A program made the translations under genes and the position numbers. Positions 8,357-20,600 of a stretch of 21,984 nt of DNA are shown here, in pieces. The stretch's first letter is position 1. Each line of letters begins with the position of its first letter. The notes under the pieces are model-generated. The model was not told where the DNA came from, did no database searches, and saw only the letters and a list, made by a program, of their open reading frames with translations. The stretch comes from Phallusia fumigata (Eukaryota > Chordata > Ascidiacea > Phlebobranchia > Ascidiidae): contig QXVZ01015117.1 of assembly GCA_008931825.1 (NCBI GenBank), positions 1-21,984 of the forward strand, in the 5' to 3' direction.

Positions 8357-10782
8357 ATGGCTGAACTGCTAAACAGGTTTGGAAAGATTTTCAATGAAAC
8401 AATGGAACAAGCTGGTGAGCAGTACTTTATAAACTAAAAAGCATTTTTGCCACTGGTTAATTTAATCTGCATGCATCTTGCAAATGTAGAATTGTGTTGT
8501 TGATTAGCAAGATGTAAGCTTCAATTGTTATTGTGAATATTTACTTATAACTTTGAAAAAAATTAAATGAACTTTTCTTAGGAATTGTTATTTTCAACAT
8601 TTTTGAATCATATTATGAAACATAATATTAAATTTAAACGAAATGGTTGCAACTTGATGGAATTATGGAGTAAAAAGGATAGACCATAGGCTATTGTGAT
8701 TTATTAAGTTAATGTTTTTTATTTCATGACTGCATTTGGTTTTTCAAAAAATATGTTAGGCTTTGTTTTTTTTGTAAAAATGACACCAATTGTTTTTCTA
8801 GACCCCCGTGTTTCGGACTACCCGTTCATGGATCGACCAGGTTTAAATCTGATTGGAACCCTCACTTACTTGTTTGTGGTCACTTATGCTGGACCTCGAT
8901 ACATGAAAAACAGAGAACCATTTAATCTGCGCAAGTTTGTGGCTGTTTACAATCTTGTCATGGTCATTTTCTCCACATTTATTTTCTACGAAGTAAGTAG
9001 TTTACTGTTTTAGTCAGATTTGGCTGGCATATTGTCGATCAGACTAAGTTTATCTAGACTAGTTTATTTGATGTCATTTGGTCTTTTTCATGTTTGCTGA
9101 GCTCACCACTTTGTGGGCCATACATACTTTTTTAGACAGAAAAATTAAGTCTTCGACCAAAATCTAAACAAATACACATCGCATTTGTTGTAAATGTTAT
9201 GNTTGGTCTTTTTCATGTTTGTTGAGCTCACCACTTTGTGGGCCTTACATACTTTTTTAGACAGAAAAATTAAGTCTTCGACCAAAATCTAAATAAATAC
9301 ACATCGCATTTGTTGTAAATGTTATGTTTCCACAAAATGAATTTAAATACTTTTTGCCAGTTTCTTGCTTCTGGTTGGTTCAACGACTATTCGTTTACAT
9401 GTCAAGAGTGCGATTATTCCTACTCCACAAAAGCATTGCGTATGGTTCGCGTGTGCTATCTTTTCTGGATTTCGAAGTACATTGAATTTTTAGACACGGT
9501 AGGCAGGCACCTGCTAAAGTTTATGCAATAATTTCAAAAACTATTCGAACTTAATCCTTCATGTTCTTGCTCCCTTTTGACAGATATTTTTCATTGCCCA
9601 CAAGAAGTTTCAACATGTGTCCTTTCTACATGTATTTCATCACAGTTTGATGGCATTTACTTGGTGGTGGGGAGTTAAGTTTTCTCCAGGTAAAGGAGAA
9701 GCAATGTAATGAAAATCAGTTGAAAATAAATAAAACCAATACAAATCTATGTGACAGACATTTTTAAAAGATTCATTAACTTATAAAAGTTTCAGATGAA
9801 AGTAACTTTCATTTCTTTTAAAATGCATATTTATTTTCCAACCGAATGTTTGTTTCTTGGGAAACAAAATGTTGGTCTCTATGTTTGCGAAACCAGTAAA
9901 ACAATTTTTGTAGAATATCAGTTGTCTTGTTTTTGCGACAAAAAAAAGCAGTTAATAGTTTGTCACACCCATGATGGTTTTATATTGCAGGGGGTCTTGG
10001 TACGTTCCATGCTCTCATCAATGCTTTTGTGCACATGGTGATGTACTCGTACTATGGAATAGCTGCTATGGGACCCAGGTACCAAAAGTACATCTGGTGG
10101 AAAAAGTACCTTACTGGATTTCAAATGGTAATTACCAACACTCAAACATACACAAGATATGATTGTTCCTTTAACTATGTTGTTGTTTATGCAGACACAA
10201 TTTGTGGTTGTTTTTGGACACATGGTCAATATTACTGCTTTCTATGATTGCAAGTATCCACAGGCTTTTAAATATATCATTGCTTTATATGGTAAGTATT
10301 TTTTTAATATTTATCATTAACAAATTCAATGGCAATGCTTAGATTACATATTCACGTTGGAGTTCCATCTTTGTAAAACTTTCTGTTTGTCGACAACCAA
10401 CTAAAGTCTGGTATACACCTACATGGTCTTTCAAAATAACAACAAACCAATTTTGGTGTTTTTTAGTTTTTGTACATGAGAAAAAAGAAAGTCTGCTTGT
10501 TTTTTTACAATATTTTTTGAAAAAAAGTCATGTTTCATTTTCAAACATTTTATCTAGGTTTCTAACTTTTACCTTTCTTCTACAGGAACAATGTTTTTCA
10601 TTTTGTTTTCCAACTTTTGGATTCAAGCTTACACCAAACGCTCACGCCGCAAGGCAGCAGACGCCAGGGAAAAAGTCACTACAACCTTATACACAAATGG
10701 AAATGGCAGTCATATGCATAATGGTGTTAGCAACGGAGTACACAAACGTGTTGTAGCCAACGGCACTACTAAACAAGATTAA
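8357..10782 (+). CDS. ELOVL7: Very-long-chain fatty acid elongase, ELOVL1/ELOVL7 type, seven exons
   Basis: Exons: 8357-8414, 8802-8992, 9361-9498, 9584-9689, 9991-10127, 10195-10291 and 10586-10782. All introns are GT-AG and phases match, giving 307 codons plus TAA. ELOVL enzymes are ER membrane proteins that do the condensing step (acyl-CoA plus malonyl-CoA) of chain elongation. Visible motifs: DPRVSDYP near residue 20, KYIEFLDT at the end of exon 3, the catalytic histidine box HVFHH at residues 145-149, GGLGTFHALINAFVH then MYSYYG, WWKKYLTGFQ and a C-terminal LFSNFW. Multiple hydrophobic segments fit the usual seven-pass topology. HVFHH with WTWWWG-type context and the NFW..AYTK ending match ELOVL1/7 rather than PUFA elongases (HVYHH); ELOVL1 versus ELOVL7 cannot be settled. 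The basic, Ser/Thr/Asn-rich tail is longer than in human ELOVL7 (281 aa). The start has A at -3 and G at +4. Confidence 0.95.
9078..9327 (+). repeat. 125-bp tandem duplication around an N in elongase intron 2
   Basis: 9078-9201 and 9203-9326 are the same sequence at a spacing of 125 bp with only about three substitutions (for example GCTGAG versus GTTGAG, and GCCATA versus GCCTTA). A single N at 9202 marks the junction. This looks like two alleles placed end to end rather than a genuine repeat. The coding exons on both sides are unaffected. Confidence 0.85.
9202..9202. other. Assembly gap (single N)
   Basis: A one-base N exactly between two near-identical 124-bp blocks. Confidence 0.9.
9584..9689 (+). 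CDS. ELOVL7: Elongase exon 4, catalytic histidine box
   Basis: Starts after TTTTGACAG and ends before GTAAAG. It encodes IFFIAHKKFQHVSFLHVFHH and then SLMAFTWWWGVKFSPG. The HXXHH box needed for the condensing reaction is intact, so the gene looks functional. Confidence 0.93.
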
Positions 10783-12308
10783 TGATATGCTTTGGAGGAA
10801 TCAATTTAGATTAATTTTGTATGCCGCCCCAGGCTTTTACATTTTTCATTGTCGACTATAGATTTAAAAACTGACTACTATTTTTTCTTTTTGCTGCATG
10901 TAGTTTTTCTAGGAATTGAAAACAGAGACTATTAATTAAAATTTGTGCCTGTGATTGGCGGAGTTGTACCATTACAGTTGCTGAAACCAAGGATCTCTGC
11001 TATTGTTGGTTGCAAACTGTTTGCTTGGAGTGATTTGTCTATTTAAAGAAATTAGATCATTCTTGTCAAGAAAATTTGGCATGACTATGTGGTTATTTGT
11101 TTTGACCTAGTTCAAGTGTCTCTCTAATTTTTTGATAAATCCCCCATTAATGTGCTTGGGGTGATGAACCATAACCTGACTGCGGAATTAGTTACAAATA
11201 TTTATTTTATTAATTAAATAAATGTTTGTTTTTTATTTTTTAATTCCAGTATCCAACCTTTATTTCTGTGATGCGTAAGTGTTGCAAAACAATGCATGCG
11301 AGTAAAGAAATTTTTCTCTATTTATGTTATAAGACACTCATTTAAATTATCAGGGAGACTTAAGAATGAAAAGTCTACCTCTCCAATACAATATAGTAAC
11401 ACAGTTGCCGACTCTATTGATTATGCAAGCTTGATTTTGCACTAGACTCCCCTACAACAAACAGTTGCATTTGCATTCATGCCAGCCCAACACATGCTTA
11501 TTTCCTATACAGTGTCTGCTGTATTTTACCGCAAATGAAAAGCAAAGTTTATCACCGTATATTTTTCATTGTATATTCACAACTTGCTACTAGTGGCCAT
11601 TTATTGTTAGGTTTTTCACAACTTTGCTGAATGCTTCTTAAATGATACTTTGTGTTTGACAAAAAATATTGTCAAAACATTTCGATGCACAAAGTGGATA
11701 TGTTTTGTATTTGCTAAAACTTTTGCTTAAAACTCCATTGTTTGTACATTTTGACACATATTGTTATGATGACATTTTGATGGAACCCTCTACCTATGAA
11801 TGCTACTTGCAATGACTATTTGCCTTTTATGAAATTATCCATATTTTGTAGTTTTTCCGCAGTTGAATCTGACGCCTTATTGCAGTTTGTTGGAAACAGC
11901 AGTGTCATATAAAACTTTAATGAAAAAAGTTTCATGTCAATTTTAACTTGAACACATATTCTTGCAAGTAGTTTGAGATGGTACTCTGTTTAAATATGCA
12001 CAATGTAAATATTCAGTTTAAAAATTATTTATGATGACGCTATAGTTTTGAAAATAATTGTTGGTCAGAAAATATAAGTGCGGTGATTGTAACAGTTCTA
12101 ACAAATTTCAGACTGACTACAGATTTTGGTTTTGCATGTGATTAAATTATTTGTGCTTTTTCGAAGAATCTATGTTAACACCTGTTCTTTGCGTCTATAG
12201 CAAAAAATATAACTTCTCATTACGAATCTTGCATTGTGTTTGCAAACTATCTGTCACAAGCCAGTGTGAGAAGCACAAATTCTGAATTGATATATGTTAC
12301 TTTTAGTA
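10783..12308 (+). other. Elongase 3' UTR and downstream non-coding DNA
   Basis: AT-rich sequence without coding exons on either strand. The first good polyadenylation signal is at 11217-11222, giving a 3' UTR of about 450 bases; a longer UTR cannot be excluded. Nothing else stands out up to the MITE at 12309. Confidence 0.5.
11217..11222 (+). terminator. Candidate polyadenylation signal AATAAA of the elongase
   Basis: AATAAA lies 435 bases after the stop codon and is followed by a T-rich stretch (TGTTTGTTTTTTATTTTTT), the usual arrangement of signal plus downstream U/GU-rich element. Confidence 0.55.
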
Positions 12309-12486
12309 CAGTGGTTTCCAACAGGGGAGGAATGTTATGAGATAATTTTCAGTTTAGAGTGCAGTATTTCTTTTAGGTGGTTTCAAAACTTATAATGTCA
12401 CTTTATATCACTTCCTGTCTAGTAGAGGAGGAATGAAAAGTACCAAAATAAGCAAGGAGTGCATCAAAAGAGGTTAAAAACCACTA
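12309..12486. mobile_element. hAT-like MITE with near-perfect target duplication
   Basis: Starts CAGTGGTTTCCAACA and ends GAGGTTAAAAACCACTA. The 8-bp flanks are TTTTAGTA (12301-12308) and TTCTAGTA (12487-12494), 7 of 8 identical, as expected for hAT target duplications. Its inner part (CACTTTATATCACTTC then TAGTAGAGGAGGAAT) resembles the element at 18164-18389, so both are one family. No coding capacity at 178 bp. Confidence 0.75.
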
Positions 12487-12699
12487 TTCTAGTATTTGTG
12501 CTGGTTTTTAGATATACTTGTACTATTCTAGTGGTGTGCTGCCTACTGTATTGGGCATTACTTCTTGCCAGAGAGAAAATGGTCAGAATAAGTAGCATGA
12601 AGTGTAAGACCGGTGCACTAGCCTATTTACCATGTTAAATTTTGTTGTTGATCACTGTTGTACCTGATTTTATTTTACCGAATAAGTTCTGCCTTTTGA

Positions 12700-12845
12700 G
12701 TCCACATGGTCAACCCGTCAGTTTACACTGGTTTGGAGCAATATCGCTGAACTTTTTCGTTCGGAAAAACTCAAGCGACCAAGACGGGATTAGATCCCCC
12801 AAACCTTGCAAGCACAAGTCGCGCTAACCACTCGCCATGTCACAA
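12700..12845 (-). mobile_element. tRNA-derived SINE (head clear, 3' end uncertain)
   Basis: On the minus strand from 12842 the sequence reads GACATGGCGAGTGGTTAGCG, which contains a polymerase III A box, then TTGCAAGGTTTGGGG and GATCTAATCCC, a slightly degenerate B box at normal spacing. No cloverleaf closes with a matching acceptor stem and the sequence runs on past the B box, so this is a SINE and not a tRNA gene. The tail is estimated only. Confidence 0.65.
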
Positions 12846-12849
12846 GATT

Positions 12850-14589
12850 AAGGTCGTTTTCAACATTTTCCAACTATTTGGTTTGTTGCTCCATCAGAAA
12901 GTATTATATGAGCACTTTTAATTGGTCAGCAGCAAAGGTAGACCCATAAGTCGTAACGTTTTATTTGCATTCAACGTATACCGAAATACATACTATGTCG
13001 ATTCCATAAAAACATTCACATAAAATTAACGGAAGTTAAAAGAAGAAAACGGTCAACATTCAATCAACAATGACATTGAACTTAAAGATGAGCGTCACCG
13101 AGTGACGTCGATGACGCTATGAATTACAAGGAAATGAACAAAAATCGACGAAGCAAACTGGAAGGCAGCGAAGTACTCCGCAGATGAGCTTTAGAAAGGA
13201 ACTGCGCTGGAAAGTCGAAATCGAAAATAATATTAGTTCAACATGAACATGCCTGGTCAATAGCTAGGTATGGAAATGTAGGGATCACGTGCAAATTTGA
13301 GGTTGTTTTAAACCAATAGTTCTCGCCCTAAGGGCGCGAGAAGAGTTTTTTAGGTGGAAAACGTTGTTTTGAATTTAGTTGGTGTTTTATGGCCTTATAA
13401 TAGAGAGGTGTCGCAGTTTATCACATACGCTTCACCACTAGCATGTCGTTCCAGTATCTACTTTTCATATCTGATTGGACATTGCGTCACCCATTCTTTA
13501 TTGTGTCAATTTTCTGAAGGCGGCACATTTAGTGGAAATAACGGCTATTTGAAACGTCGGCTTAGATAGGCAGTATATAAGTCCGTCAGAAAAATACGAT
13601 GCACTCCAATTTTTTTTACCGAGCAGCAGAGGGGATTTAGGAACTGCCTAGAACCAACATAAGTTCAACTTTGTTTGAATTTAAAGGTCGGTTGCGGTAT
13701 CAAAGAGGCTGGTCGCAAAGCATACAAACACTCGAATACGTTTTTGCACCTGAAGCCGAACAAAAGCTCTAAGTACCGAAAGAGAGGGACATTAATTACA
13801 AGACGGGACATGTCCTGAGCAGGGGAAGAACTGCGGGGGGAATTAGTTACAACTCATTTTTTTCGTTTTGTTTCCTAAAAATCAACTTGCGTTTTTCGGG
13901 AAATTTTCAAAACACGGAAACATTCACAATTGCTACAGGCTTTAAAAATGCGAAAACCAGGGAGTCGGAAGTACAGAATATGCTGAAGACAGACCAGCGG
14001 TTGTACAGCAACCACAACACGCCCATGTGCACATTCCACAGTTCAAAAGTTTCAGATAGCGTGTGACATGTAGCAGTTCGTTAAGAGACGTTAAAACGAA
14101 ACCTTATTAGATATTTTAGCAGGTTTCTTGAGTCGCCCAACACCACTACATAACAATTACGTTTCTCCGACCGCCACTCAACAGCCTTAAACTTTGAGAA
14201 TATTTGTACATCGTTAGGTTTTATCTTTTAGCCAAGGTTGTTCTATTATTGTTCTTGATACGCAAAATTCAAGCAGGCCGCTGCGTTCATAGAGGTACCT
14301 ACCAGCACCGGATGGATAGAAAAACTCTTCTAAAACCGAAAAAAAAAACATCTTTGCTGGTCAATTGAGAATCACCAACGAAAGTTTGTTATCTCTCCAT
14401 GCGGTCTGGTGAGATTTTCATTAGGGTTGGTGAGAAGACACGATATGGTATCGTACTAAAACCGATGTTATCGATTTGACGATATCTTGGTAGTGCATCA
14501 AACAACAATTGACCTTCGGCAGCCTATATTTTTACATTTGCAATGAATGATAGTGCATAGCACGAAACTTGTGATGTCACGGTTGCGCG
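12850..14589. other. Non-coding stretch between the SINE and the USP24 stop codon
   Basis: No splice-supported coding sequence found on either strand. A short imperfect GC hairpin lies at 13320-13345 (TTCTCGCCC...GGGCGCGAGAA). The USP24 3' UTR must lie in the right-hand end on the minus strand, but I find no clean AATAAA or ATTAAA close to the stop. Confidence 0.5.
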
Positions 14590-14631
14590 TCATAGATGCG
14601 ATACGTCATCGTCCTCGGCCAGTGCACCGTC
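14590..14631 (-). CDS. USP24: USP24 last coding exon, 13 codons plus stop
   Basis: Acceptor TTTCTCTTTAG, then DGALAEDDDVSHL and TGA. The preceding exon ends in phase 0, which fits. The short acidic tail resembles the acidic end of vertebrate USP24 in character and position, though vertebrates have about 40 more residues between. Alternative downstream exons are possible. Confidence 0.7.
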   Translation of the reverse strand, partial: DGALAEDDDVSHL

Positions 14632-17600
14632 CTAAAGAGAAAGTTTATGTATTAACAAAATGTTTAAACAACCACACACAGACATTTTTTCTTAGACAGA
14701 AAAAACAAATCATTTTTGTCGACGGAAAGCCAATTCAAAATTCCAAAACAGAAAATTCCGTTTCCTTGTATTAGCACTCCCTACATACACACTCACAACC
14801 TATTACAAAATCCAGCAGACACACAAACAAACTATTACAAGAGCCAACAAACAGCCATACACACAACCTGTGACAAAAACCTTACAGCCATACATACAAC
14901 CTATTACATAAACCACACAGACATACTTATAACCAACTACTAAACCTTACAGCCATACACACAACCTGTTACAAAAACCATACAGACATACACATAACCA
15001 ACTACTAAACCTTACAGCCATACACACAACTTGTAATAAAACCTTACAGCCATACACACACTGACATACATACAAGAACATAGAAAGCAGTCATACCGAC
15101 GCAAAAATAACGGCCAACGAACAGACAAGTAAATTTCATCACTGGGCAAACAGACAGTTTCTTTCCAGAACAACCACAAAATCATACAAACCTTGCTGCC
15201 AGCCAAAAGAGCGGTGGCTTCGTCCAGGGTGTGCTGAGCCGACATTGTACGCTGAAAGTACTTGTTGGTCGGCGTCTCGTTGGACCGGTTCGACTGTGAC
15301 GTCACAGACCATGTGTGTTCGCTCATCTTGCCGCGTAACCACGTGACCGAGCCCGACCAACTGCCCGAGATCTCGAGCAGAAACTGACGCGCCGGGTCGC
15401 TCCTAGTGCACAGGATAAATTACATAAACATAGCTACAAGCCTAATTGCCTGATTTTATAGCAGTTAAATGTCGTGTAACACTTTCTTGTAAATCTTTCA
15501 GTACTGTTTGGGCAACGAACGGGCAAGGCACATTCCAACATACGAAACACTTTGGGAAATTGGCCCAACTTGTTGCCTGGCTACAAAGATTGCACTGGAG
15601 TATAAAATTACGACTAAATTAATTGAGACTGTGCAAATACGACTACCTACAAAATGGGGCGAATTCAAACATACAAAACTGTGAATAAGGGTCTTTGAAA
15701 GGACCTTGTTTGCGCAGTACAGACGTTCTGGGTAAAAAATGAGGCTTTAATCACCCTATTTACTAAAATGCAACCTACCTTGCAGCTAATTGCACAAGAA
15801 TCTTGACACACTGGTATGCCTTCGGTTCATCGCTTCTCTGATTTTGTTTGATCGCTTCTAGGAAGCTATGCTCTGTCCGCTGGAGGGCGTCGGCGAGTCG
15901 AAGTCGGTGAATTGAGTCCCGCAACGACAGAACCTCAAGCAAAATGGACAGAAGAGGCTGAAGGTCACTTGCTGCCACGGTGGCGATCTCGCTCTGTGGT
16001 GTCATAAAAAAACTACGTCAGGAACTTGTGGAAAGTCATGAGCTTGTGTTTTCGCAAATAAAAACACTATCATCACTTAAATTTTTTTTCGAATTTAGAT
16101 CGTGATGTCACGTCACTACCAAGGGACGTCATGTGTCAATTTAAACCTGCAATCGGGTGTAACGTCATTAATTTATGAATAAACCATTAAACGTTGGCTA
16201 CAGTGACGTCACAGAAGAAATGTATAATATAACTTTTGAGATACCGTCAACATGTCGATAATGGTTTCCGAGAACGTCAGATTTTCGTAGCAGCAATGCG
16301 TTATGACGTCACTTATGACGGCAAGCGAAGTGGAAATCTCCCGCGCGGCATATAGAAGTTCCTGAAGATATCTGCAAAATTGTCAAAGCTTGTTAGTTCT
16401 ACCTCACACCATATGTGTTGCCATCCTACAGATACCTTTTCCCAACAACGCCGAATACCGCCAACTTCACACTTGTAGGTGGGGTCATCTTGTTTGCAAT
16501 GGTGATTGTACGCGGGAGGGGTGGTCGTTCTGGGCGTTGTTTGCTTTTTGAACCTCCTTTGAGTATAAGCAAAGATCATCGTTAAAAACAAAAATAGTGA
16601 ATATGAATACATTTTATTGCAAACGTTTCGACAATTTCTGTTGTTATTATCAGTGCATAATGACGAGAAGCCTAAAATCGTGACCTATATACTAGGGATG
16701 GGCCAAAACTGCAAGTGTGGGGTTTGGTCGAGCACCGAGCATCTCACGTTAACGCTCGGTGCTCGGTCGAGCACGCTCGGTGCATTGTGACGTCACAAAC
16801 ATTCCTATTTATACTGTAGTTTTTTACTTTTTTCAAGGTCCCGTATCTAGTCACCAGGGCCGTATTTAAGCTCTAGAGGTCCCTTCTGCATAACATGTGA
16901 GGCAAGTCAACGCTAAGTGAAACACCCAGTTTTTATGTAATAACCGCAACGCACAAAGCTCTGAAGTCATGTCTGGCGCTAAGAAGTATGCCCACACTCT
17001 AAAAATACAAGACTACTCCGTACAACCTATTTGTTGCACATGTTCAATCTTTTGTCTAATGCTCGGCTTAGTTTATGCGACTGCTCGGCCAAGCGCCGAG
17101 CATCAAAAATTGCGATGCTCGGGGGGGGGGGGGGGGGTTCTGGCTCGGTTCGGCCCATCCCTACTATATACATATGTTTTAATAAAAACACTGCCGGAGA
17201 GGTTGTAAACAGTGAATACATTGTAACACCAACGTTTTGATAGTATACTGATGATGACAACAGCGATTGTTGAAACGTTTGCATTACAATGTATTTACTA
17301 TATACAAGTTCTCTGGCGGTTATGTTATTAATTAAGAACATTTTAAGTCCGTGTCTCGTGTTCTTAACGGAGTTCTGATGTGACGAAAGTTGTACCTGGG
17401 TGGTGAAATTCACACATTGCCCGATATTAAAGACACGTTACGAAGCACGTCATCAACGCCCCTGTTTTTGCGTAATTGAAGTCACAAAATATAATTATTT
17501 TGAAACAAAACATCACGTGATACTGACCATTGTGCAGACTTGTGACGTCACAATGCAGAATGAGATTGGCAACGGCAGTGTGAAGCTGCAGAAAGTCACG

Positions 17601-20600
17601 TGACTGTGCTGAGCTCCAACGACGACTCAGCACTTGTGACGTTGACGACGATGAGTCGGCATCTGTGGTTGCATCGCCACTGCCGTCTACAAGGAAGAAC
17701 TTGCTGTTATAACGTGAAGCAGGCAATATTGTTTTTAGCAATTTTCATGAACAGATATTTTTGTTCCACACACTCCAAAATTATTAAAAGATGAAGTCAA
17801 CCTTCAATTTCGTTGGCTTTGTTGAAAAAAAGGTAACTTCATCCGTACAAATAACAATAGTCCAACAATTTTAAGTCTTGATTGTTTTAGCTCTTACACA
17901 ACTTGAAAACGAGACATTGTCCTATACTTTGCAGGATCTGCGACGTAATATCTAACAACACACAGATTCCGGGCGGATTACTTGCACAGCGACTTGCACA
18001 ATCGACCTTAACCTGCCGCAGTTGAACATTTGAGCGACAGTCAAAACACAACCTCAACTTGCACATGTTTTTATCCAAGCTATTTTCCGTTTAATCTTGC
18101 AGTCACAAACATTGACAGAAAATAACAAACGTTGTTTTTAGATTTTAAACAGTTTTCCAATATCAGTGGTTCCCAAACGGGCTGGAATTCTTGCCAGGGA
18201 AGAAGTTTACAAGTTAGGAAATTTCTACTTTACAGTTAATCTGTTCACGATAAGTGCAGTAGTTTTTCAAGTAGACTAGTAGATTCAAAGCTATTCACAT
18301 TACTTTATATCACTTCTCGTTTATTAGAGGAATAAAAATTTCCAAAAAAGTAGAGCGGGGGAATGTATCTAAAAAGGTTGGGACCACTGGCCTACTCTTA
18401 GAGCGAAAACATGTGGTTTAAAGCTTTTACCGGTTTTATGGTTGTTGGTGAATAACGGAAGGGTGGCCGTGTCCCCAAGCAGGAACTTCATTAGACGTGA
18501 AAATCCCTTGTGACGAAACAATGCTTCGCACGCTGACGTACCCTGCAAGCAATCACGTGATCTTACAAAATATCGAAATCAACAAGTGAAGCGGAGTTTT
18601 GCATTAATTGACAAAGACGGATTGTCACACGGAGTGAACAAAGGGCGCAATGGTATGGGTATTATTTCTTGAATACGTACACAGATAGAATTTCGACTTA
18701 CGGTTGAGGTGAACTCGGACAGCATGGCAAAGTAGTGGTGGCTGTGTTTTATTGATTCCGCAACCTCACGATCCAACAACGATACGATACGCGATAATAT
18801 CGGATCGAGGCCCACGTGTTTCTGTTCCTGATGAAACCAAAACAATAGAGCTAGGGCTCAGGCAAGGTAGCTACAGCCTAAAATGTCAATCTGGTCTAAC
18901 CTTGGTGACATTTGGAGCGGTCAAGCACTTGAGAGCTTTCGTGAGGATCTTGGCAAAATTGCTTCGCACCAAATTGTTCGGACATTCCAGAAGAAACGAC
19001 ACCACGTTCACAAAACCGGCCGAGTTGTTAAGCTGTGACGTCAGCCACACGCACCTGATGTATAATTTTGGACTTAATAATTTGGTCATAAATCAACTTT
19101 TTACAACAGTGACGTCATAAATGCGTATATTGACGCAAAAACCAAAGTGACGTCAACAAGTATGACAAAGATAAATAAGTCCGAACAAAAATTATTTTTC
19201 GTCAAACAACATCGCGTCGAAAAAAACCCATGACGTAATGAGCTGATTACGTCACGGAGCGGTACTTACGCGGACTGACTCGATGCGAGCAACTCGTCGA
19301 CTGTCCTGCGCCACATCTCGCACTCGTGTAAGAGTTTCGAGCGAGTTCGGAAAAAAGTGTGGAAAAGAANAGAGAAAGTGAGTAGCGAGTCGTAGTGACG
19401 TCACAGCGATCGCGGGATGACTCGCCACGAATGGCTAGAGAGTAAGGAACAGCTGTTTTACATTTATTCCAGAGGTTTCCAAACTGGGTATGGTCTTCTA
19501 AGTGGTAGGCAAGCAACTTTTACGTATTTATGTAATGAATGGTTGTTTGTGGCATCATGATTTAGAAATTATCACTAACAATCTCGCAAAATGGTATTCA
19601 GTCCTTAGTTCAGTTTTCGTAATAAGCTTGTAGGATTTTATGATTGTAGCGATAATGACGTTGTCTACTTGTTTAATAAATTTTCTGAAGGTATGTGCTA
19701 TTCGGACACTGTGCGAGCCGACAAATGGCAGTGCATAGAGTTTGGGAACCACTGATTTACGCCATTAAGGAGCGGTTAGTTTCTCGGTTAGAAGAACGTT
19801 ACTTACGAGGTTGGCTTCGACAAGTTTTCGTATGAATGTGAAATAGACAGGGGAATACATTCCACTGTTTCTCATGAACTGCAGGTTCTCCTCTCGTACC
19901 AGCTGCATAATGGACGCGGTGATTTGGGGCGTGAAAATTCCCCGCTGGTCGCCTTTCCTGCAAATAATACCAAGCAGGTAACACAAGAGATATCAAATAT
20001 TGTTGGGCGTATTCAAAATTGGATACTGGGATAAATAGGTCAAAAATAGCTACGGATTCGCAATATGGGTAATTTTTTTCAACAACATTTTTATCAAACT
20101 TTATTACTATTCTTTGGGCGTTTTGACACCGAAATCAACATTGCTTTAGTCCAGGAAACCCATAAGCTGCTGACTTTTTTTACGACTATGTCCCTGAAAC
20201 CTACGATAATGCACGTAATCGCTCTACACCAGTGGTTCTCGGCGTTTTTTCGTGATTCAGCGCCGAATTTGTAACCTCAGCTTTGTCAGACACAAGTTAT
20301 TTAAACATCAGAACTAACTGTTACCATTGTTACGTTTTGTAACAATCGACAAGGAGATTTGAAGAGTACAGTAAGTATATTTTAGCAAGAAAATGTAAGC
20401 TGAGTGAGGGCGCAGTTTTCGAGCCGTTTACGGCTGCTAGATTGGTCTAAGAGTGAATGATTTTCACAACAGTTTAGTGAGAGCCGCAAGAAAGACGACC
20501 GATAGCCGCTGTTGAGAATCACTGGGTATGCAGAGACACAACTTAACATTTTGGTTCCTCGCAATTAGGTGGGAAATTGGTTCTTCGGTTAACATTCAGC

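Noticed and set aside
10029..10247. Overlapping + strand ORFs at the elongase exons as separate genes
   Set aside because: They are shadows or exon-plus-intron read-through of elongase exons 5 and 6.
12775..12842. tRNA gene on the minus strand
   Set aside because: A and B boxes are present, but the B box is degenerate, no acceptor stem closes, and SINE-like sequence continues past it.
14778..15075. CRISPR-like array
   Set aside because: The units are contiguous degenerate minisatellite repeats without unique spacers, in a eukaryotic intron.
15012..15191. Reading USP24 through 15192 into the following ORF
   Set aside because: The extension is Cys/Trp-rich low-quality sequence encoded by the minisatellite; a GTTTGT donor and the short exon at 14631 give a better end.
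17027..17413. 128-codon minus-strand ORF
   Set aside because: It runs through the hAT MITE end, the G17 tract (giving a poly-Pro run) and the hairpin repeat; no splice or domain support.
18779..18812. GATACGATACGCGATAATATC as a MITE or regulatory repeat
   Set aside because: It lies within a USP24 coding exon (LSRIVSLL region) and is explained by codons; the similar words at 6040 are probably coincidental.
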